Position numbers and translations under genes: made by a program | Notes under the pieces: generated by a model | The model's input: only the letters and a program-made list of their open reading frames with translations | Database searches by the model: none | Told to the model about the DNA's origin: nothing | NCBI GenBank assembly: GCA_034231615.1 | Contig: CM067304.1 | Coordinates: 15,589,444 to 15,653,443 of the forward strand | Direction of reading: 5' to 3' | DNA from: Meghimatium bilineatum | Taxonomy: Eukaryota > Mollusca > Gastropoda > Stylommatophora > Philomycidae | Length of the DNA stretch: 64,000 nucleotides | In this document: piece by piece, positions 1 through 9,587 of the stretch | Numbering within the stretch: the first letter of the stretch is position 1 | How the letters are laid out: every line of letters begins with the position of its first letter

Positions 1-246
1 CATTTGTTCTCAAACTTCTGTAGATTAGCAGGATGTAGTCCTGAAAACAGAATTCAATGTGTGTCATGGTTTACAGCTTTGCTGTGATGTCTATGCTTTT
101 TGGAAGGACACATCTAATGTCAGCAAGGCTTCTAGGTCACTTTGATCATCCTAGGATGGGACAGCAAACTTCATCCCAAAGCCTCCTTAGTCGCCTCTTA
201 CGATATGCTTGGAAGGTGACAATGGCACTGTTTTTTGCACCCTGAA
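1..246 (-). repeat. SINE-A copy, cut by window start
   Basis: This is a copy of the family here called SINE-A, read in antisense. It contains the recurring blocks for 'aaactcctgcagattagcaggatgtag', 'ccgacttcagcatggctt' and 'cctccttagtcgcctcttac', in diverged form. The same blocks occur in the same order at 3540, 12147, 12483, 17442 and 21700, and reverse-complemented at many other places. Sense orientation is set by the (GAA)n tail, which places this copy on the minus strand. The short ORFs inside it are not genes. Confidence 0.8.
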
Positions 247-615
247 CTAGAAGCTCAGGCCATTACTTCTAATACATTACTTCTAGTTACATTACTTTTT
301 ATACATTACTTCTAGTTACATTACTTCAAATACATTATTTCTAGTTACATTGCTTCTTATACATTATTTCTAGTTACATTATTTCTTATAAATTATTTCT
401 AGTTACATTGCTTCAAATACATTACTTCTAGTTATATTACTTCTTATACATTACTTCTAGTTACATTACTTCTAGTTACATTACTTTTAGTTACATTACT
501 TCTAGTTACATTACTTCTAGTTACATTACTTCTAGTTACATTACTTCTAGTTACATTACTTCTAGTTAAATTACTTCTAATACATTACTTCTATTACATT
601 ACATCTAGTTACATG
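247..615. repeat. Minisatellite, 15-bp unit
   Basis: Tandem copies of a 15-bp unit, TTCTAGTTACATTAC, cover about 370 bp. The left half is more diverged (ATACATTACTTCTAG variants) and the centre, about 460-560, is nearly perfect. It directly follows a SINE-A copy. The 616-738 stretch after it shows nothing recognisable. Confidence 0.9.
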
Positions 616-738
616 TTTTTTAAGCATCCACTTGATGATTATTTAATTTCACACCATGGAAGAATACGGACTGGGCAGTTCTCCAGCAATTGAAAAGACA
701 ATTGTAATATCACGCAGGTGTGCTGCAAATAAAACAAC

Positions 739-1013
739 AAATTCAGTTTATTGACTGCTGAAAGTCATGCTGAAGTCGGATGTGTTAGGCTGAAAGGTGT
801 AAATACGTAACCCCTTAGTTTTAGTGATAGTCCATCATGTTCAAGTGAAACTTTCAAAAACCTGTGTTCTACATAAGTACTATTGTTGTTCCATTTCACT
901 GCAGTAGTACCTTATATTGACTGTAAAACATGACAAAACACATCCCATTATTTGAACAACATCAAGCTAACTAGCAGAACTGCAGAATTAACGCAGAAGA
1001 AGATGAAGCTGCT
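739..1013 (+). repeat. SINE-A copy (sense)
   Basis: Diverged sense copy of SINE-A. The 'catgctgaagtcggatgtgt' block is at about 768 and the tail 'acgcagaagaagatgaag' at its 3' end. The middle part, about 800-900, is poorly conserved. Confidence 0.65.
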
Positions 1014-1084
1014 ACTGCTGTAACATGATTGACAGAAGGGCACAAAGGACTACAATGAACACACCACTCACTATTCAAGTATAT

Positions 1085-1250
1085 ATTTCATCTTCTCTGT
1101 CGTTCATTCTCAAACTCCCGCAGAATGTCTCTTGTAGCAGGACATTGGTCCTACTAAATTTCCAACAGGATGTAGCCCAGGGAATAACAATGCAGTGTGT
1201 TGCTGCTCTATTTGAAGCATTAGCCAGACACAACCGTCTTCTGCTGTTGT
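1085..1250 (-). repeat. SINE-B copy, diverged
   Basis: Antisense copy of SINE-B. It contains 'cattctcaaactcccgcaga', then 'tagcaggacattggtcctac', then 'gccagacacaaccgtcttct'. These are the three conserved blocks of the family in the expected order and spacing, with many substitutions. Confidence 0.7.
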
Positions 1251-1413
1251 TGTTTTCGATATCCAAAAACCACTGAATAGTTGCATTATACAAGACTATT
1301 ATTATCCCATCACTGTGCTACCAGTGCCAAACCTGGACAATGACAGCACAAGACAAAAGTAAAATAGTGACAGCAGAAATGACACGTCTACGAAGAATAC
1401 TCGGAGTGTCATT

Positions 1414-1951
1414 CGTCATCATCATCATCATGTGCCATGCTGACTGGTGTAGGCGATCATGGCTGTCCACAGCTCTCTGTCTATAGTATTATGTATCAAG
1501 ATCGTTGTTGTTTGCCTGCTGTGCCAGGTTATCAAACTGTCAACTATTTTCTCACTTTGTCACCTTCTGTCTCTGTTGCCTTCAATCTTGCCTGTTGTGA
1601 CTATGTTCTCCAAACCTCCCTGTCTTATGAAGTGGCCAAAAAATGAAGATTGTCTTTTTCTTATATTATTGATTAAGGTCTGTTGCGCATTTGACTCTTT
1701 CAACACCTCTACATTAGTTTTTCTGGCAGTCCATGGTATGAATAAAGACATGGACAGACAATATCAAGGAATGGACAGGGCTAGATATTTCCACACTCAT
1801 CCGCATCGCTGAGGATAGAATTCGCTGGAGGACTCTGTGTGCTGAAGCATCCAATGTGGTACCCCTACGACCCTGAAGGGTTATGGGTTTTTTGATTGAT
1901 TTGATTGATGGTATTCTCAGCATTCTTCTATAGAACCACATCTCTGTTGCT
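1414..1951 (-). mobile_element. RTE-like LINE 3' end (family R)
   Basis: 5'-truncated antisense copy of the LINE family also found at 10120, 28171 and 32853. The 3' tail is the (ATG)n-like CATCATCATCATC at the left edge. Its minus-strand reading contains the QTLINNIRKRQSSFFGHF block of the C-terminus. It is flanked by an imperfect 11-bp target duplication (1403-1413 and 1952-1962, one mismatch). It is itself interrupted at 1740-1907. The RTE-like assignment rests on C-terminal style only. Confidence 0.75.
1740..1907 (+). mobile_element. LINE 3' end nested inside the family R copy
   Basis: A 168-bp plus-strand insertion flanked by ATGGTAT at 1733-1739 and 1908-1914. One frame ends with the WT..IKEWTGLD....AEDR..WR.L.AEAS pattern typical of LINE C-termini, then a stop, a short 3' UTR and a (TTGATTGA)-type tail. 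Intact family R copies read straight through this point (for example 10428-10435), which confirms an insertion. Confidence 0.7.
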
Positions 1952-2284
1952 GGAGTGACATTAAGAGAGAGAATTAGAAACGATAACATCAGACAGAAAA
2001 CCAAAACAATACTAGTATTGGAACACATCAAAAGACAACAAATCAAGTGGTTTTCACACGCTTCCAGACTACCAACAGACAGCATGCCACAGAGGCCATT
2101 TCACATAGACAAGCTATAAAGCCAGAGGCAGACCATGTAAAAGATTGATCACAGAAATCAAAGAAGCCACAGGAACAAGCTTACAAACAGCACACAAGAA
2201 GGCCATCTCCAGAGAACTCTTCTACCCCTGACACTTCAAGGCAAACAAGGGATACAGCTTATAGATAGATAAATAGACTGAGTA

Positions 2285-2475
2285 GTTCTACTCTTGTCTT
2301 GGCAGCGTGAAGCCATTCTTTAAAAAAAAGTGCAGGTCTTCTAAAGTTGACTTAGTGATCCATACAGTGAGTTTCAGACTGTTAACAGTGTCTGTACAAG
2401 TTTTTTCCTATCAGTTGAAATGTAAGGACAGTCAATAAGGAGGTGTTCTACTGTCTTCGGCGGTAGAGTGTATAT
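2285..2475 (-). mobile_element. LINE C-terminal fragment
   Basis: The minus strand reads KTVEHLLIDCPYIST near its start and EWLHAAKTRVELL near its end. This resembles the C-terminal Cys/His block after RNase H in I/Jockey-type LINEs, such as the full-length copy at 23832-28121. It is short, has stops and lacks a clear target duplication, so confidence is moderate. Confidence 0.5.
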
Positions 2476-2569
2476 ACTTTGTTGTATTGAATGCAAAATG
2501 ATTTTTACTGATTAAAAAAAATATTGTCCACATGCAACTAGATAATGCAGGTTTTTATCTTTTTGATAG

Positions 2570-2634
2570 ATGATCGATGCTGATGTGACACTAGAAAATA
2601 ATAGAACTCTTCAAATTCTTATGGGGCAGAAAAA
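2570..2634 (+). CDS. COLGALT1: COLGALT exon a: IDADV segment of the N-terminal glycosyltransferase domain
   Basis: Exon of a procollagen galactosyltransferase, an ER enzyme that adds galactose to hydroxylysine of collagen. The 65-bp exon reads MIDADVTLENNRTLQILMGQ and then KK across the next junction. It aligns with the FVDADN...LI region of animal COLGALT proteins, which carries a DxD metal-binding motif. The acceptor is TTTTTGATAG just before 2570, and an in-frame TAG immediately upstream rules out a longer exon. The donor GTAAGT is at 2635. It ends in phase 2 and is completed by one base of the next exon. The exons encoding the N-terminus were not found and should lie before the window. 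Confidence 0.85.
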
Positions 2635-2687
2635 GTAAGTGTGTTGTATGCTCTTGTACATTTAATGAAACTTTACAGCTGAAATTG

Positions 2688-2775
2688 CATGTGTTGGGCC
2701 ATTGATGCAAATAAAACGATGACAAAATGCATTTCCCTTGTCTGAACTACATCCTGCTGGACAGTTTCATGTTAG
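2688..2775 (+). repeat. SINE-B partial copy
   Basis: Only the 5' half of SINE-B: 'gtgttgggccattgatgcaaataaaacgatgac', then 'ctgaactacatcctgctgga'. No (GAA)n tail follows. The stretch 2776-3539 holds intronic sequence in which I recognise nothing. Confidence 0.6.
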
Positions 2776-3539
2776 AACAGGCCGCTGCAGACTATTGGGT
2801 CACCACTACTGACTAAGGATCTCGTACACAGATAAATGTCAAGAATCCAAAGCCTCAAATACATACTTCAGTTTGGAGTTTGATAATGAATGACCCAAAC
2901 AAAATTGATTGAAATATTCTTTGCCTGAGATGTTGATGTGTAATGTATTTGTTATTATTATTATTTGAACAGCTGATATGATTTTGGATATTAAGAAAGC
3001 GTTACGTTTGTTTGAATCACTAGGAATTTTGAGAAATAGAATTCTTCTTTTGTGCAGTCGAGGGGTTTCTCCAGAGCTTTATTTCACACACACTAAGGCT
3101 GCAACTCTCTGTGGTTTGCAATGATTTTGAAGAAGCCTTTTACTGAGAGGGAATGAACATATAGCTGCATAGATGAAGTGATGCGAGGCTTCCACGAAAG
3201 GAAAGCATCACTATATTTGCACGTCATCTACTAGGTATTTACTGTTGCATTCTGGTTGGTCTGATGGTCCGCTGGTAAGACCTTCAGCATGCCAGATGAA
3301 AATGTTATGGGTACACATTATTATTATCCACTTGTGACAATATCTTTTATAAGACAGCGATGACTTATGATGTCAGTCCAGTTTTATATTTGTTAGAGTG
3401 TTAACTTCTTGAATACATATGTGGTAGGATCCAAAAGGGTAGCAAAGAATAGCAACACTGTTTACCTTCCATGCATGTCATTGTTGTTATTGTTTGTCCA
3501 TCACAAGTGATTATGACTATTTGTTTCATCCACTTTTTG

Positions 3540-3810
3540 TCTTCTTCTTCTGCATTCATTCTCAAACTCCTGTAGATAAGCAGGATGTAGTCTGGAGAAC
3601 GCAATGCGTAATATCATGGTTTACAGCATTGCTGCGATATCTGCGCCTTTCAGCCTGAAACAACCGACTTCAGCATGGCTTTGGGTCACTGACCCTATAT
3701 GGGATGGGACAGCCAACTCCATCCCATAACCTCCTTAGTCGCCTTTTACAACATTCGTGGAAGGTAAACAGTATTGCTATTTGCTCCCCTCTCTGGCCCA
3801 GTCAACACAT
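3540..3810 (-). repeat. SINE-A copy, near full length
   Basis: Antisense copy starting with the reversed (GAA)n tail (CTTCTTCTTCTG). It runs through the tail-proximal block 'attctcaaactcctgtagat', the 'cgacttcagcatggctt' block, and 'cctccttagtcgccttttac', to 'tgctcccctctctggcccag'. It is one of the best examples of the family in the window. Confidence 0.85.
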
Positions 3811-3867
3811 GGACGACATCCACTTTGAAATTCAGTTAGAGTTATGTCCTTAATTAATAGGCCATGC

Positions 3868-4150
3868 ATGTCATAAGAAGCAACTAAGGTATTTTATGGT
3901 GAAATTGGCTTTTCTATCCAATTTAAATCAGTCAGAATCCTTGCTGAAGTTCAATGTGTCAGACTGAATGCCGCAGATAATCACAGCTCAGCTGTAAAAA
4001 AACAGCCCAGAAACCATGCTAAAGTTGTTGTATCAGGCAGAAAGGCATAGATAATCACAGCTAAGCTGTAAACCCTAGCACAACACATTCCATTCTCCGG
4101 ACTACATTCTGCTAATCTGCAAGAGCTTAAGAACAAATGCAGAAGAAGAA
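3868..4150 (+). repeat. SINE-A copy with internal duplication
   Basis: Sense copy ending 'aaatgcagaagaagaat'. The middle segment ('catgctgaagt...ggcagaaaggcatagataatcacagct') occurs twice about 65-70 bp apart (from about 3940 and from about 4016). This copy therefore has an internal tandem duplication, or recombined between two copies. Confidence 0.75.
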
Positions 4151-4352
4151 TACATATCTTATTCCTGTTTTATATTTGTTAGTGTGGGTAACATCTTGAA
4201 TTATTAGAGTGTTAACATCTTGAAAAAAAAATATATATATATATATTATGTCCTGTTACAGATGTGTTAAAGTGTTAACATTTTTGATGTGTTTTGTTTT
4301 ATTTAATATTGGTAATCTCTTTTAATTCTCAATGTTTTTTTGCTGTTGCAAG

Positions 4353-4428
4353 ATTGGTAATTGGTCCTATGCTAAATGCTTCTGTTGAGGGCTACTATTC
4401 CAATTTCTGGGGAGGAATGTCTGAAAAG
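4353..4428 (+). CDS. COLGALT1: COLGALT exon b: SNFWGGMSEK segment
   Basis: A 76-bp exon whose first base completes the codon left by exon a. It then reads LVIGPMLNASVEGYYSNFW and GGMSEK. This matches the conserved APML....YSNFW.GM region of the N-terminal glycosyltransferase domain of COLGALT proteins. The acceptor is TTGCAAG before 4353, after a T-rich tract, and the donor is GTAAAC at 4429. It ends in phase 0, as the next exon requires. An ASV sequence replaces the small variable loop seen in vertebrates. The match is strong because both flanking junction phases agree. Confidence 0.92.
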
Positions 4429-4462
4429 GTAAACCTCAGTGTTTCTCTTAATCATCTTATAG

Positions 4463-4822
4463 AACCTCTATAAATATATGACCAGCCCAAATGCTAAGGA
4501 CATCAACCTCCTGGGAAGGAAAGACCAGAGTATAATCTTCCGACTGCGCACACATGTACAGCTTAACGATCACCTGAGCAGAATACAACCACAACACACT
4601 CCAGGGTGCCGGCTGTGCATTCATCCCTATGAAACTGTTGACCACCACCTTTTTGAATGTCCAGCGCTGGATGACATCAGGAAAATGCTTCTCCCTCCAG
4701 GATCAGATAAATGGAACACATTATATGGAACAAAACAACAGCTCACAAACACATGCATATATCACACAATAGCATTGGGTCAAAGGGCATGAGCCCATGG
4801 ACCGCTGGACCACCAACCAACA
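4463..4822 (+). mobile_element. LINE 3' fragment with target duplication
   Basis: Insertion flanked by ATCTTATAGAA at 4452-4462 and 4823-4833. A plus-strand frame from about 4478 to 4792 reads IIFRLRTHVQLNDHL, then a CRLC-(x)n-HHLFEC cysteine/histidine cluster. This is the C-terminal domain that follows RNase H in I/Jockey-like LINEs. After the stop comes a short 3' UTR ending in CCACCAACCAAC. It is 5'-truncated and not a host gene. Confidence 0.8.
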
Positions 4823-5076
4823 ATCTTATAGAATCCTGTTAACTAGCACAGTTATGGTAACAGACTCTCAGTCCAAAAATAAGTTGCTCGCAATTCCTGG
4901 AGATAGCAAACATACAGTCCATTGTTTAGAGTTCCAAAACAAAGAGGACTATTGTTGGAGTGGATAATGTCAAGTTAGTTATCAAGTATCTACAGCAATG
5001 AACTCCAACAAGTAACAGGCAGATCCAAGCCTAGAAATGAAATGCCTGAGCCTGTACTTATGCTGCAGGACCTAAA

Positions 5077-5300
5077 AAGGGAGCAAAGAATTGCAAAGCA
5101 GTGACCTCTATACGTTACATGTTTGTAGAAGGCGACTGAGAAGGTTGGCTGAAGGCCAAAGTTCCATGCCATGCTGAAGTCGGATATGTGAAGCTGAAAG
5201 GAACAGATATTGCACCCAAGCTGTAAGCAACATATTCCATTCTCTGGTCTATATCCTGGTAACCAGCAGGAATTTGAGAAAGAATACAGAAGAATCAGAA
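5077..5300 (+). repeat. SINE-A copy
   Basis: Sense copy: 'gggagcaaagaattgcaaag', 'atgctgaagtcggatatgtg', 'ctggtctatatcctgg' and 'gaatttgagaaagaatacagaag'. The last block is the family's 3' end. Confidence 0.75.
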
Positions 5301-5390
5301 ACTTGAGAAATGTGATTGGAGAAACTAGAAGTGATATGGTTTGCAACCAGAGGATATATCCTCCCTGTATGTTGCCTGCGCTTGTAGGTA

Positions 5391-5638
5391 GAGCAAAGAA
5401 TAGCACTACTGTTTACTTTCCATGCAAATTATTAGAGAAGGAGACTAAGGTTTTGGAGGTGGAGTTGTATGTCCCTTCCCAAATAGGGTCAAAGTGACCC
5501 AGAAGCCACATGTGTCGGGTCGAAAGGCACAGATATCACAGTTAAGCTGTAACCATGTCGAGACAATGCATTCCATTCTCCAGAATACATCCTGTTAATC
5601 TGCAGAAGTTTGAAAACAAATGCAGCAGAAGAAGAATA
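5391..5638 (+). repeat. SINE-A copy
   Basis: Second sense copy only about 90 bp downstream of the previous one. It starts 'gagcaaagaatagcactact' and ends 'aaatgcagcagaagaagaat'. The stretch 5639-6117 holds nothing I recognise. Confidence 0.8.
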
Positions 5639-6117
5639 ATACTCTGTATTAAAAGATACTTTCAATGCTATATAACCATACAGGTTAAGTTAACGGGATC
5701 TGGAAGGATGGATGAAAGTATATTACATTTGTGAGCTACAGAAATTTTACAGTGTATCCTTACACCATCTGCCGGAAGTGATCCTACATTGGTAGTAGGC
5801 AGCTTTTTTCCATGGAGGAGGCAACTTCATATTTTCTGGTTGTTGTTATTGTTGTCAATAATGCCAGGAATTGTGAGCAATTTGCTCTTAATTCTTGTGT
5901 GTAGTGGGAGTGGTTTCTCAGATCTATCTTTCATACCCAAGAGACTTCAGCTTCTGGCTCAATGCAGTGTCTATTGAAAAAGACATCTACTCTGAGGGGG
6001 TATGAATACTTTCCGGTAACACGATCTGAAAAGCTTTTTCCCTGTTTGACAGACTAGTTGTATACAAAGTCAAAGCTTTTGTTGTTTACAATAGACATAC
6101 ATCGAAGAGTTGTTTCC

Positions 6118-6262
6118 TCCTTGGAAAATGTCTCCATTCAGAACTTTACTTTATCTGACAATGTTTTCATTCAGAACTTTTTTTTAAATTTGACAATGTC
6201 TCCATTCAGAACTTCACTTTATCTGACAATGTTTCCATTCAGAACCTTACTTATCTGACAAT
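6118..6262. repeat. Minisatellite, about 35-bp unit, four copies
   Basis: Four imperfect copies of a unit built from 'aatgtctccattcagaactt' and 'tactttatctgac'. The second copy has a T-run expansion. Confidence 0.85.
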
Positions 6263-6518
6263 ATCAAAGTTTAGACATAATGATTGCTTCCTAATTAATA
6301 TTTAGCATCATAGTTTGCAGATTGGCTAGCTTGTAATTTGATATTTTCTGAATTCAGAGAGTAGTGCATATAGTAATTCTAAATCAGATATAATTTAGCC
6401 ATATAAGGAGACATAAAAAAATGGAACAATTAATAATGGAAGGTATGGTTCCTGGAAGCAGAGGTAAGGGCCGCCAAAAAGACAAGGATGGATTAGAGAC
6501 ATCTCAGATTATTTAAAC

Positions 6519-6680
6519 TCCGCCGAAGATGGATGTATCGGGTCATTGGTGCAATTAAAACAGCAACACAACACATTTCCATTCTCTGGACTACATTCTG
6601 CTGGAAATCTAGGAGGACCATTGTCCTGCTACAACAGAAATCCAGTGGGAGTTTGAGAATGAACGCTGAAGATGAAGAAT
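6519..6680 (+). repeat. SINE-B copy, full length
   Basis: Sense copy running from 'ccgccgaagatggatgtatc' to the tail 'gagaatgaacgctgaagatgaagaa'. It contains the internal inverted-repeat block 'ggaccattgtcctgctac'. Confidence 0.88.
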
Positions 6681-6867
6681 GTTTAAACACGCCCCTTCCT
6701 GCGTCAGGTCTACTCTAAAGACAACTACAATCTGGAAAGAATATGTCATGTGGAATATATATAAATCAGCCTGGCAGACCAGTAATAATTACTTGGTGGG
6801 TTACCTGCCTTACACGAACCTGTGTGTCAGCCTAGTCTGCAGTTAAGTATGATTAGATTCTGATACC

Positions 6868-7022
6868 TCTGAAGATGGATGTGTCGGGTCATTGGCTCAA
6901 ATAAAACGGTGACACAACGCATTTCCATTCTCTGGTCTATATTCTGCTGGAAATCTAGTAGTGCGATTTTCCTGCTACAAGAGAGATCCAGCGGGAGTTT
7001 GAGAATGAACGCTGAAGAAGAA
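6868..7022 (+). repeat. SINE-B copy, full length
   Basis: Sense copy starting 'tctgaagatggatgtgtcgg' and ending 'aatgaacgctgaagaagaag', about 70 bp upstream of the next exon. Confidence 0.88.
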
Positions 7023-7094
7023 GATTATGATAAACAATCCAACATTTCTTTTATTGAGAAGTGAGTCACAAATGTTTCTTGTATTCCTCCTCAG

Positions 7095-7300
7095 GGCTAC
7101 TACATTCGTAGTAGTAACTATCTATCCATTGTAGACCGGGAGATTTTTGGAGGTGTTTCCTGTTCCTATGGTGCACTCTGCTATTCTTATCAACCTGCAT
7201 CACTACCTTTCACCGAATCTTTCCTACAATAGACCTCCAGTGGGATATAGTGGTCCAAGAGATGACATCATTTTATTTGCTCATTCTGTGAAAGCTTTAG
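7095..7300 (+). CDS. COLGALT1: COLGALT exon c, with a one-base frameshift
   Basis: The exon begins in phase 0 with GYYIRSSNYLSIVDRE. It then continues one frame over with VFPVPMVHSAILINLHHYL and GPRDDIILFAHSVKAL. Both halves match the contiguous GYYKR...FAVPMVHSTFLIDL...DDIIVFA region of COLGALT proteins. The acceptor is CCTCCTCAG and the donor GTAAGT at 7301. The exon is 206 bp, but its neighbours need a length of 1 mod 3 (phase 0 in, phase 1 out), so one base is surplus. The switch falls at the TTTTT run at 7144-7148. Either the assembly has a homopolymer error or this allele is broken; every other exon looks intact, which favours an error. No other reading explains both halves. Confidence 0.9.
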
Positions 7301-8342
7301 GTAAGTGGGTGTTGGTTCATCATCATCATTAAGTGTCGTTATTAAAAACGTGATGCTACATGGCAGTCCAAGGTAGAATGCAAAAGAAGAAGATGAGGAG
7401 AAGGATGGTGATAAAAAACAGTGACTTTAACCTTCACAATGCTTATGTAAACACTTGTCGATAAACAAAAAAAATGGCGGCTCTTGCCGTTGTCGATAGA
7501 AGTCATCCAATGAGATATTGTGTTAAATATACATACCAGAGCCTGATTGGTCAATGCACATACTCGGGAAACATATGCAATTGAAGCCGATACATTTCTA
7601 CGTCCATCATGATCGTAGTGAAAATTTCTACGTAGAAGTAACACGTTTTATACCAATTAATCTGACCACATCTGCACACCGGTACGATGCCATGATGGTG
7701 AATCGGGTTTATAGACCGTTGTATCATTGTATTTTGAATAAAATAACATTGAATCGTGGCTTGAATCGTGAATTATTGGGTTATTTAGTTTCACAACAGT
7801 AAATATACAGAATGGCGTGTTGGTGTGGGGACTTCCAGATGTTTGATATCGAATATGTTGAAGTGGCACCAAAAATGACTCTAGGCCTAAGCTCAAAGAA
7901 CGATTTTACTGCAAATCTACATGTTTTATACAGTTCCCCCGGCAATATTTTTTTTATAATGAAAGACCATAAATACAACAGATTTGTGTGTGATTTAGTG
8001 TACAGTGTTGCCAAACAATTCAATAAGTAAAGTAAGTTATTTTTTTACTAATTTTTCTGCTTTATTTGTTATAAAATATAAGTTTTTTTGTGAAAAACGT
8101 CTTTACCACTTTCTCATACGTCTGGTAACAAACACACTTGTACAGAAATTACACCAATATATGCAGAATTCAATTCTTTATTTATATGTGCAAATATTTA
8201 AATATCTCTAACAACCAAAAAATTATCACATTTTCAAAACAGTCACCATCAATAACGCAAATTGTCAAAAAAGAATCCGGTGGCAGGAAGACGTTTTGTA
8301 TTTTTTAATCCGTCTTGCTAATGGTTAAACTGTAGTTACCAT
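7301..8342. other. Intron stretch with unassigned small ORFs
   Basis: About 1 kb that is poor in the local SINEs. A small frame starts AAAATGGCGGCT at about 7471 and runs about 36 codons. Plus-strand frames at 7554-7802 (82 codons) and 7812-8030 (72 codons, starting MACWCGDFQMF) follow. I recognise no domain in any of them and see no terminal repeats. It could be an unknown mobile element remnant, a processed fragment or non-coding intron. Confidence 0.3.
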
Positions 8343-8497
8343 CGAAGATGGATGTGCTGGGCCATTGGCACAAATAAAACGGCAACACAACGCATTTCCA
8401 TTCTCTGGACTAAATTCAACTGTAAATTTTGTAGGACCATTGTCCTGTTGCAAGAGAAATCCAGCGGGAGTTTGAGAATGAACGCTGAAGAAGAAGA
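8343..8497 (+). repeat. SINE-B copy, full length
   Basis: Sense copy from 'cgaagatggatgtgctgggc' to 'aacgctgaagaagaagaaac'. The stretch 8498-8824 holds nothing I recognise. Confidence 0.88.
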
Positions 8498-8824
8498 AAC
8501 TGTAGTTCAAACTTTTTTTTTGCGTAGAAACAAAGTTTGAAAGTAAAGTTAACCCATAGCATTTAACTGCTGTATGTGTGTGAGATGTTTAGTGATCTCA
8601 CATTTCAGTGGCTGTGCTATATGAGAGCTGTAGCCATCTCCTCTCCCTCACAGTCGTTACTCCCCTGACTGATCCGGTACCCAATTAAGGCTTGATTTGC
8701 TTTCTGAAACACTTTTCCAACTCAACTGGGGAATTAACACAGGAGGAAAGTTTGAATCATAGTTCTGATTCATGTGCGATACTTCCTAACGACTGTGCAA
8801 CTGTGTACTTTAAAAAGAAGACAG

Positions 8825-9002
8825 AGTTGGCTGACCCATCCCATAAAGGATGAAGTAACCCAAAACGCTTGTTGAAATTGAATATTTCGGGCCGAAATGC
8901 ACAGATTTCACAGCCAAGATGTAAACCATGACGCATCGCATTCTGTTTTCTGGACTACATCCTGCTAATCTGCAGGAGTTTGTGAAAGAATCACATAAAA
9001 TG
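8825..9002 (+). repeat. SINE-A copy, 5'-shortened
   Basis: Sense copy: 'ctgacccatcccataaagga', 'gggccgaaatgcacagattt' and 'actacatcctgctaatctgc', ending near 'gtttgtgaaagaatcacat'. The GAA tail is degraded. Confidence 0.75.
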
Positions 9003-9015
9003 AGTAAAACCGCTA

Positions 9016-9200
9016 TTTAGGGGCAGCAGTAGTTAATTGGTTAATACACTTGCTTCCCAGTCTAGTGATTGAAGGTTCAACTCCCAGTTCAATCGGAAAT
9101 ACTGAATTTTAAATGACTAATGTCTCCAGGTTTATACAGTCTAAGAAAATGGGCACCAGATCTGGAAAGTAAAGGCGGCAAGAGAGATGCTAAGTATTAC
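9016..9200 (+). repeat. tRNA-derived SINE
   Basis: The head looks like a tRNA gene. TAGTTAATTGG fits the RNA polymerase III A box and GGTTCAACTCC, about 45 bp downstream, fits the B box. A tRNA-unrelated body follows ('gtctccaggtttatacagtc', 'atgggcaccag', 'ggaaagtaaaggcggcaaga'). The right boundary is approximate. It is not a functional tRNA because no full cloverleaf can be folded by eye. Confidence 0.75.
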
Positions 9201-9587
9201 TAGTTATGCTGTTCGTCAATGAAAAATACAGGTCTAACACCAAATTTCAATCTGCCTCAATAAGAAACAAGCAAAGCAGTACAGACACCAGAACCAATAC
9301 TACAGTAATGTCCCTTTTTTGCTGTTCACTGAATGAGAATCTGGCCCACAAGACCATATCTGAAAAACAAGTTGTGAGGAATCCAAGATGACCTAAAGCA
9401 AACCGCTCTATATATTAGACTAAATGTTTAACTACTGATTGCCGAAGTTGTATTGTAGCATAGACACATCATCGGTTGTTGTGTAGCAGCATAGATGCAT
9501 CATCAGTTGTTGTGTAGTACCAGGAACTTAAGATGATATAAAACAAACCACTCTATACATGAACAACATTTGACTGAATGTTAATTG

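Larger units (their letters stand above)
1297..2278 (+). mobile_element. LINE 3' fragment, split by a nested insertion
   Basis: Plus-strand remnant of a non-LTR retrotransposon C-terminus. At 1320-1410 one frame reads like the TWTM..QDKSK...E..RLRRILGV block that follows the reverse transcriptase in many such elements. The rest resumes at 1952-2278, with IRQKTK and IKWF-type residues, and ends in a short GATA-rich tail. The pieces are separated by the antisense LINE at 1414-1951. Matching GGAGTGTCATT (1403-1413) and GGAGTGACATT (1952-1962) flank that insertion and show this fragment was the target. No intact ORF remains. Confidence 0.65.

Noticed and set aside
1075-1293. Opposed 72- and 83-codon ORFs
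   Set aside because: Both lie over a diverged SINE-B copy and its flank, with no domain.
5210-5497. 95-codon plus-strand ORF
   Set aside because: It spans two SINE-A copies; its codons are SINE sequence.
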